64,000 nucleotides of DNA, taken from the NCBI GenBank assembly GCA_964019165.1, contig OZ025275.1, positions 12,841,374-12,905,373 on the forward strand, written 5' to 3'. This document shows positions 20,901 through 31,200 of the stretch, piece after piece. Position 1 is the first letter of the stretch. Each line of letters begins with the position of its first letter. Origin of the DNA: Mastigias papua (Eukaryota; Cnidaria; Scyphozoa; Rhizostomeae; Mastigiidae). Position numbers and translations under genes: made by a program. The notes below the pieces were generated by a model, which was given only the letters and a program-made list of their open reading frames with translations, had not been told where the DNA came from and searched no databases.

Positions 20901-23900
20901 AGTATCAGACCTCAGCTTTAAAAATCTCATAACCCAGAAATATCGAAAAGGAGAAATATCGACCCGAAAGTATCTGACTAACGCCCCCATATACTATGAC
21001 ACTGAGTGCCACCCCCTCGGGCTATACTGCACTGTGGATGACACTAGCATAGTGTCGCAATATGTACTTGATTGTCTTTATCGGAGTTGTCTTTTAACTA
21101 TGTCTTCATATTACACTGGTTAGTCTTCTCAAAATGGTTTTATCGATCAACAAATATGGCTCATCTGTTGGCAGTTGTCTTTATATTGAAGAAATGATAC
21201 TTCTCTAGAATTTCCTCATAGGTTTCGAGGTGTGTGCTAAAGAAATATTCTGTGAACTAAGCCCCCATTTGAAGCCAAATTATACTTATGCCCAAATGCC
21301 CCTCCCCAATGCTCCTTTCAAGATCCGCTATGGATTATAAAGCATATTAAGTATTTTCCACGTATTATACTATGAACTCAATGCTATATTTGGGAACTAC
21401 TCTAAAAGTCACAACATTTGACGTATTCAAGATATGATTCTAATACTAGAGCGATACATTAGCGACACACTACAAATTGCTCAGTCATCATGTGAACCCA
21501 AGACAGTTCTAAGGAAGCTAGAGTACAGCTAATGCCTAATGCTATCCTTCAAGGGAAACAATGCTGATGCACATACCTTAAACCATCTGTTATGGCATCC
21601 AATACAGGCTGTATTGAGGAAGGACTTCTTTCTCCCATTTCCACAATGATTGGCAGCACTATAAGTGAGAGGACTGCCAGGAATGAGACGAAAACTAGTG
21701 ATAGCATGAAAAGCAGCAAGTGAAGACCTTGATAGCACTCCAAACTTCCATCGTGGAAAAACACCTTTTTCCCTGCGTTGAAACAAAAATTGTCACCTCC
21801 GACAATTTTTAGCAATCATAGCTATAACACCACCTTATCAAAAGAGAATACATATGAAGTGACAGGTAAAACACATCATAAAGAGTTTATCCTCAAGGAA
21901 ACATGCGCGTTCTACATATCGAAGCAAGCTTTCAAATGAGAACCGCTGAGAGGGAACGTCAAGCAAAAGCTAACAGTATTGGGATTTTGAGACATTTCAA
22001 AGTTTATAAGTGCATATGTATTGAAATTTCGAATTATCTGTGTATAAAATGTTATATACGTTAAGCCGGTTGCCCTCCAACAGTTTAACCCATCAAGGCT
22101 CCCGAACGTACAAGATACTAACTATGATAATGAAAGCAATTGAAAAGTTATATGTGGATACTTTAAGTTATTTAGGTTCATTTGGTGGCTAGCTTTGTGC
22201 TCTTTACGAGAAATCTTTTTTCAAGTTAAGAAATGAAAACTCAATAGGGGTCATTCAAAAAGTACGTAACAGTGAGGGGGTGGGTAGGTATGGATCATTT
22301 CTGTGAAAACTTGTTATGAAATTGTTAGGGGTAGGGGGGTAGCGTCATAGTAATTTGAGTAAATAGGGGAGTAACTTCTACGAATTTATTTCTCCCAAGA
22401 CGCAAACGAGAGTTTGTAGGTTACTACCACACCAAGTATGCTTTTAGATGTACAATATCAAGTTTTAGTATACTCTTCTATAACCTATCATACAATATTT
22501 TATTATTTCATATTATATCATATTGTTCTGTTCTGGTTTTATGCTACATTACATCAATGGTGCTCTATCATTTAATACCATACTATTAAACGCGAATAGA
22601 AGCTCACAGACTTGTCCCATGTAGGCGGTTGTCTGTTACAAGAATGTTACGTAACAATGATGGGGTACCAAATCTACTGTAACAAGCTGTTACAAGGGGG
22701 TGAAGGGGTCAAAATGACAATATTTTCCGTTAAGTACTCTTTGAATGACCCATTAGTCTGCTCTGTTTGATTGCAGCTTCTCAAAAGGTATGAAAAGAAC
22801 TCTTCTAAGTTTCATTTCGATCATCAGTATGGTAGGTTCTCTTAATATATGCAAAAGAGCTCAGTACAAGAAAGAAGAACAAACATACCTCCAACATCAA
22901 CGCAATGCATGATTGTAAAACTTGTTTCAAGCAGAGTCTTGCACATGATAATGATCAATGAAAAGAAGCATTGGAATGGTTTCTCACGCTCAGTCAGATT
23001 CCGGATAGACATGAATGATACAAAGCAAACAACGACTATTAAAGGGGTTGTGACGAAATTTAACGCCTTGCTCCGAAGATTATTCAGGCCAGGCGCTGCA
23101 CAAAATTTAAATGGGTATTCAGTTGGTCTTCCGAGATCAGCAAAACCTGAAACCGCATTCACCAAACCATGACCATCATTGGGTCTAAAATTGTACGGTA
23201 GCACTTGAATGTAGAACAAAATCCCACGCAAATCAGCTGATATGTCTGAGTTGAACACAATAATAACCAACGTGAGGAGAATTACAACCGACAATGAAAC
23301 AGCAAGGGCGGCGCCACTTTTATCACAATCCATGCATTTTGTTGGGTTAAGGCTCAAAGCTAAACCACCTTTACATCCTCCACACAACCTGCCACGTCTC
23401 CCTTCGACACAGAGGTCGTCTGGTTTCTTAAAATCATAAAAACAGCCTGTTGTACCCACATCTCTTGTACAGTCGCAGTAATCTGTAGGACAAATGTGAG
23501 TTGCAAATCTTCCATTCACCATGCCACCCCAATAACCCTTTTTTAGGTAGAGATAACGGCCTTCGCTACATCTGAAAAAGAGGAAGAAATGGATGAAATT
23601 TGAATATAAGTGAGGGGTTCTCCATTCTAATTTAGCATGTCAAAAACGCCACATCGATCAGTAGCGTGCTGGAAGGTTACCTTCTAGGGGTCACTTTCAT
23701 TATTGGGAAAAATAACGCCACCTCGACATCGATTCAGATCTAAAAATAGCACCCTCATCAAACCCTTTGCCACTTTAGTTCCCCTAAAAGGTGTTCTAAA
23801 GGAGACAGGTGCCCACACCCTCCTCGGCCAGCAAGCTATTGTATTCCATCCGACTACTATTTCCGTTTATATACGCAAGATACAACACCGAACTTGCAGT

Positions 23901-26900
23901 TACAGTATTTACAGATAGTATCAGAAGATCCATTGACCAGGGGACAATGACAGGTGCAGTGTTTATAGACCTGAGGAAAGCTTTTGACACTGTCGAGCAT
24001 TCAGTTTTACTTGAAAAATTACCATATTATGGTATCCGTGGTGCTGAATTGAATTGGATGAAAAGCTATTTGAAAGAAAGAAGACAGTTTGTTCACTATG
24101 ACGGGGAAAGCTCTGAAGTTTTAGAGGTAGAATATGGTGTGCCACAAGGGTCTATTTTAGGGCCATTGCTATTTCTTTTGCATATCAATGACTTGGTTAA
24201 GGCTGTAAAAAAGTGCCAGGTTCTCATGTACGCAGATGATACAGTTATTTACACTGCAAGTCAAAGCATCACTGAAATTGAAAGGGCATTGACCAGTGAG
24301 ATGGAAAATATTTCAAAATGGCTCGATAACAATAGACTTGTAATAAATCTTAAGAAAGGGAAAACTGAGGCCATGCTATTTGGAACAGCCAAACGTCGCT
24401 CAATGATAGACGGCCTGAACATATTTTTTGGCAACAAGCGAATAAATGTTACAGATTCATACAAGTACCTGGGAACATACCTGGATCAAAGCCTGAACAT
24501 GAGATTACATCTTAATAAGGTATATAAGAAAGCATCTAGTAAGCTCAAACTTCTCTCGATGATGAGACCTTTACTGACTAGATCGGCTGCCGAGAGTGTT
24601 TATAAAGCCGTCATCGTACCGGGAATCCTTTACTGTTCTACTCCTGTCCTAAAAATAGCTGAAACAGACTGTAGAAAATTTGAATCACTTCAGAACAGAG
24701 CTTTAAAGATTATTTACGGAAAACAACAGAAAGATTGCAAATGAATGTCGATCGAAAATAACAAGAAATACAAGGCTTGTCTGTTGGTCTTTAAATGCCT
24801 AAAGAGAACATCTATAGAAGTTATGAACACATGTCTTGAGCCCTTGAATCATAATCAGTACACTCGTAACAATAAATATGCAGCCCGAATCCCGAGAGTT
24901 AGAACAGAAGCAGGAAAAAAGGCTTTTTGGTTCCAAGGCCCCAAGTTATACAATGAACTTCCAAACAGCCTTCGCCAGTTGGACTCTTTTATTACTTTTA
25001 AACATAGCCTAACACAATTTTATATGGACAACTAGAAATTAATTTACGTTTCTAAATTTTTTTATAAGTTTAGTCGATGTCAGCTCTAGTGAGCATTATT
25101 TCTGGATATATTTTGCAGCAAACAAAAGGGCTTCATCTTGGAGTGGTGTAGAATGAGCCAAAAATCCTAGTGATTAGAGTCAGCTGACAACAATATAACA
25201 GGGATCATGAGCCCTCTTACAACAGGCACTCGGATGCCCGAAAGCTGTAATTCAGTCGTCCTCTGAGAATGCATTTAATGTGATCAAATACAAATCTACA
25301 CATCGAAAAAGTGAGCTGGTAGCCCATGGACTATTTGATGTAACCCTCAACGTTGAAAAGGTTGGTGATCCCTGTTATACAAACTTAGAACTGCTTCGTC
25401 TGCGCCCATATCCATCTTTTCTATAACTTAATGTATTTCCTGAACGTAATTCGTATATTCCTTCAAGCTACCTTTCTAGACCTGGAATTGTTGAATCACA
25501 AATGCAGGTATGACCATCAAAAATAAACCCTGGATAGCATTTCTGTGTTTCCATCCTAACGTCTTTCTCTACCAAGAAGTTTGATTGTGGTGCAGATATC
25601 CTAAGAAACTCAGTGTCCTTTACGCCAGCTGTTGCGTCATAGGTTCTAGCATCAGGCAATTTGATCGTGAGTTGAGTTTTAGTCTTCTTCCCAGGAGGAA
25701 GAACAAAATATTGCTGTTCAACTGGTTTCTCCTCATTTGATGAGCTTTTATATATTTGTTGTACCATAGGAACACTGGATACTTCGTTTCCAAATTGGTC
25801 TATTGCAGAAATGTTTAGTGTAAATTTCTCTCCAGGTGCAACCTGTGAACGTAAATTAACATGCAGTTACAAGACACTTCTATGGCAAGCCGATTGTACC
25901 AAAATTCAATCTTTGAATATTTATTCAATATTGTAAGTTGTTTACTCAATCCAATCATTGCTATTTTCCCTTAAACGGATTGCTCTTATATATCTATTCA
26001 TTCCAATAGTTTTTCATTCAATCCAATCCTGAAAAATTGATTCATTCTTCCTGGGGCGAGCGCGGCCACTGGACTAATCACGCGACAATTTTCCGGGGAC
26101 ATTTGATGGTTCGCCAGTGTGCTGCTTATTTTATGCAACTTTCCATTATTAAATCAAGTTTGTTATCAGTAAACTAAATAAAGCTCTTCAAATCTTTCAA
26201 CCCTACTCAGCTACCGTTCTGTGAATTTTCCTCTTTCACTTTCCTGCTTCTGATAGCGTCTCACTGCTTTTAGGGCTGCATTTTATCATACAACTATTTT
26301 CTTACTAATTAATACTTTTCTTATGCTCCCCTTTGAGCTACAGTTTGCAAGGTCATGAGTCGTAACCAAAGGCGTTGGAGACCGTGTTTGGGGGGAGGGG
26401 GGGTTATAGCCATCTCGGTGGTACAGAAATCTATAACTACATTAACAAGGTCATTTGAGTCGTAACCAAAGGCGTCGGAGACCGTGTTTGTGGGGAGGGG
26501 GGGTTACTGCCATCTCTGTGGTGCAGAAATATATTCACGCAATCTCTTCAGAAAAAACAATAGTAATTCCACACAAAGCTTAGTAGGCCTAGACAACAGC
26601 TCATTCAGGCTAAATGTCAGTGATTCCAGAATACAGCTTAGCCTGCACCAGTGGTCATAACTCGAGTTTCACGAATGACTCACATTTTTCTGATCGACCT
26701 AGTTTTTCCGTAAAGCTGTATAGTTTCGACTGTCTTCAGGTTTTTCGATTAGGTAAATGATTGGGGGTTGTCACATCCCCAGACCCATTTGTATTTACGT
26801 GCCTTTTCCTTTGGAAATGTTACATGGACTCCGTCGACTTTAGTACGTGCTAAATACAAGGGGATCATAATAGTTGGGGTGGGGTAGGAACTTTTTTCAA

Positions 26901-28227
26901 AAACTAATCAACAGGGGGGTTTTATCAACCGGAGTGGATTTTCCACATAGGAAACCTGTCATTCGTTAAGTAATAGAACACCATGTTCCATGGTCAAATC
27001 ACTTAGTTATAACTAAATAGAATACTCAAAACGTGAATGCAATGGCATATTATCTTTTCGAAACTATGAAACGCAAAAACATACGCCTGACATATAATTG
27101 CCGTGGACCTTTGACGCTTCAACTTACTAAAATTAATAAGCGCGGGGTCTTAATAAAGTCCGGGGGTGTGAAAAAATCTGGAAAATTAATAAACATCCCC
27201 CTTGTATTAAGCGACCAAAAGTAATGTTCTATTTCCTTTTCTACTGTACTAAGTTCCTATTTTTCTACTTTTACCAACCCTTTTTGAACTATTGTTTCTA
27301 GGGAAGGGGCCTCAAATACTTTTGGGGAGGGGGTGGAAGACATTCTCATATGTTTTATGGAATTTTCGTCCCCCTCTCAGATGGAATTTTGGTCCCCTCA
27401 TTTTTGCACAAACTGTGGTCCCCACCCCAGGACACCAGATGAACCTCCAAACTCCTATTAAATTGTTCTTTGTTTTCCATCCCCCCTCCCTCTGAGTGAG
27501 CAGACTTTTGCTACCCCCTCCTAGATGTCTTCCACCCCCTCCCCTGACAGAATTAATGACCGGTCTCCTACTACCGGTCTACTTCTCATTCTTGCACACA
27601 TTTGTTGGAGTTCGCCGGAAACGTATGTGTAACAACTATCTAGCGTCTCTCGCGTAACCTCTAACAGACAACTCTACATGGACTAATAATAATAATTTTT
27701 TTTTAAACTTTCATATGTATATATCTGTTACTTACAATAATACACCTCGCATATAATTGGTAGTGTACCATTGGCTAGTTTGTACTAAGCACATGAAAAA
27801 TGATAACAATAATAATTGACATGTAACATAACTCAAAGGTATAATAGCAGGAAAAGGAAGTGAATGTTCAGAAGTTCAGGAGTTCAGGGTTGTTCCATGA
27901 TTTATTTCTTTGGCAGAAGATGTAATACGTTGACCTAATGGCAATATTAATTGTTTTCATAATAATTCTTCGCTGTGTAACTTTGTCAAAACTCAGATCT
28001 TGGAGTAGAGAAAGGAAGGAATCACAGGAGGCGCCCATAACGCCGAGAGCACCCATGGAGACATTGATAAAAATAACTTTATTATAGAAAGAGGACAGGT
28101 CTTGAAGTAGTGGAGTATACTTATTGGCTTTCCTTACGCTATTAGCCTGAATATTTGTCTCAAAACCCAGTGTGAGTTCAAGAATGTAGAGCACTTTCTT
28201 GCCTGTGAGCAAAAGAAGATCAGGACG

Positions 28228-28290
<63 letters not shown>

Positions 28291-31200
28291 CGAATATTTA
28301 TTTTAAGCAGGATAGCCTATCAGCAAAATTGCAGTGCTGTTATCTTAAGGGTCCTGCCATGAAAAGTAAAGCAAATAAAAGGAAAAAGGTGACAAAAAAT
28401 GCTTAATTTACATTACATGTTTAAGTTAAATTTGTATGTATGGAGAATTTATGAGGAATGTTCATTTAAATATGAGGTGAAAGCAGTCTTTGTTTCAATC
28501 TTCCTAGCATCGAGTGGCAATTCATTATATATTTTTCCAGCAGCAAAAGCAAAAGACGTTTGGTCAAATTTTAACTTCAGGAGTGGTAGTGCCAAAATGC
28601 TACTGTTGTTTCTAGTGAATTTTTCATGCTTTGATTTTTGGGAATATCCTTTAAATGGATGACATATATTTTCCTGTGTGCAGTTAAAGACAAACTTGCA
28701 TACACTCTTCTTCATTTGATTCCAAATGCTAGGAATTTGTAAATCTGCGTTTGGAGGACGTTTTGATTTTGATGTTCATGCTTCGCTTTTCAATAATATG
28801 TAGCCGCTTTAATTTCGAATCTGGCCAACCAAGTCCAACTGATCCACAGTATGTGAACAGGGGCATGATCATTGCTTTGTATATTACTATGGCAGTTGAC
28901 GTATCTATGGAACTACGAATACGTCTGAGCAGATTGACCCTTCCAGCTGCTTTTTTGCAGGTTATCTCAAGATGGCTATCAAGCTTTAATGTAGGGTCTA
29001 AAGTTACTCCGAGATACTTGTATTGTGTTGTACAATTGATGGAGGTCTCGCCCACTTTGATTTCCAGCTGTCTTTCTTTGAGTAAATTCAATCTCTTTGC
29101 TGTGCCAAAAAGCATAGCTTCTGTTTTCCCTTTCTTCAGATTTATGAGTAGTTCGTTCTTGCAGAACCAGTTGGCCAGGTTGTTAAGTGAAGCAAAAACA
29201 GGAGAGGATCAAGGATAGATCCTTGAGGAACACCTGTGTAGACTGGGCATGGGACTGACTGGACTAAAATGCACAAATGCTTGAAGTATCAAGGTGGCCA
29301 ATTTATAGCAGTGTAACTGAGTAGAGCACGGAAGATTTACAAGGAGTTTTCTAGTTTTCTGATAAAGAACTTGATGTAATAATGGAAAATTACATACTAT
29401 AAGCAGTACTATAGCGAACCTTCAAATGCTGGAAAATTGTCACATGACTAGTCCAGTACCCACGCTCATCCCAGGAAGATTGAATCAATTTTTCAGGATT
29501 GGGTTGAATGAAAAAAATAGGTCCACATTGAAAAAAAAACAACTGGATTGGATCGAATAAAAAACCATTGGATTGAATAAATATATTAAAATGATTAGAT
29601 TAAATGAAAATAATAATGATTGGATTAAACAAAAGCCTACAATATTGAATAAACATTCAAGTATTGAATCATGTAAGTTTAAAAGGGACCTTTTGCATGG
29701 ACTTGCCCCATGTGCCCCCAGTTCCTATGTCCATGGTCAAAATGATACCATTGGGTATCAGGAAATGAATTCTAAGGGTAAACCCTGGAGAATGGGGGCA
29801 GCTGCACCTCATTCCCTCCTCCAGGTGGGGCTAGTGGGTAAGCAGTGGTATTAAAGATGGGACTCTGAATGCTAAACTCCATCCCAGTAGGAAAATATAC
29901 CTGCACAAGCAATAAATTTCATATCTCAGGACTAAAAAGTATTTTTGTGGGAATTCCACAAAGTGCCACCAGTGGAACCCTTCCCCATACCCTAGGCACT
30001 TGCCGGTGTCCCTGGAAAAATCAGCTCTCAAAATCCCTACCTGCAAAGGCTCCTGTGAGTTCTTAACAACAAAGTCGTATGTGTCAGTTGCAATATCAAC
30101 CTTAGGCCCTTCAAGTTTAACACCATTGCCTTCTAGCACAATAAAATTGCCAGAGTAAGTTATCTTGTTTCCCCATCTCAGCGTTTGATTAAGTTGTTTG
30201 CTTTGGTCATCTTCACCCCATTGACAACCAACAAGACTGTTTAAAAACAAGGCAGCTCCCTTCATTGATGCACTGTTGTTTGTGAATTCAACTTTGGTCT
30301 AGAAAAGAAAAGAAAATCAAGGAAATTCATTGATTTCTAAGGAATTTTCAGGAAATTCATTATTCAAAGAACGTCCATAAGGTTTGAAAGCAAAATTCCC
30401 CTTCATGTTCGACGTTGACGTTCCATTGCATTGCTGGTGAATTTTTTAATGATGTAACTTTTTGCTTTTGTGTCAAACTTCAACTTTGTTAGCATGTCCA
30501 GAGAGTCAGTACTGCACCTTTCAAATATGCCAAAAGCACTTATAGAGAGATTTGTGAACTTAATATCTCTAAAATAAATATTCTGTTGCTGTAGCAATTA
30601 CCGAGAAATTTCAGTAGTCCTGGCACAAAACAGACACACAAGGCTACCTGCAAGCGAAGCGAGTAGAAGAATAGAGTCTGGATTTTAACTCTTGAAAGTT
30701 GCTGTCGGTCTTTCTTGCAACACCCCTGGCCTTGAAGCCTTAGAACTTATGAGGCCCTGGGACTGTTCGTATCCTATCCTCCCTACTAAGTGGGTCTGTG
30801 GCTCCGCATCTAAAAGGAGACTGTCAAATTTTCTTCATAAGCATAATGCAGTTGAGATGATGGAAGCTTCATTCCTGCACCACGTTTTTACCGCATCCCT
30901 TCAAATACTTTTTGAAGTACAAACTTTTAGTTGAAATATCATGATTTGTTGTATAATTGTATAAAATATTTCACCAATATTTACGGCACAATATATTCCA
31001 CCACATCTACATATATACATATACATACGTACATATACATACGTACATATACATACGTACATATACATACGTACATATACATACGTACATATACATACGT
31101 ACATATACATACGTACATATACATACGTACATATACATACGTAAATAAATCTATATATCTACATATAGCATATATATAAACATATAAATATATATATACC

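Larger units (their letters stand above)
25843..30040. other. Receptor intron 2, repeat-rich
   Basis: A 4.2-kb intron with a diverged inverted repeat pair, a tandem duplication, two inverted-repeat MITE-like elements, a (TAA)n tract and two LINE remnants, listed separately. No host gene seen. Confidence 0.6.

Noticed and set aside
30931..31145. Possible CRISPR-like or centromeric array
   Set aside because: Units are only 14 bp without unique spacers, in an intron of a eukaryotic gene; it is a plain minisatellite.
30901..31179. Frames with Tyr-Ile-His-Thr repeats on both strands
   Set aside because: They arise from the 14-bp minisatellite.
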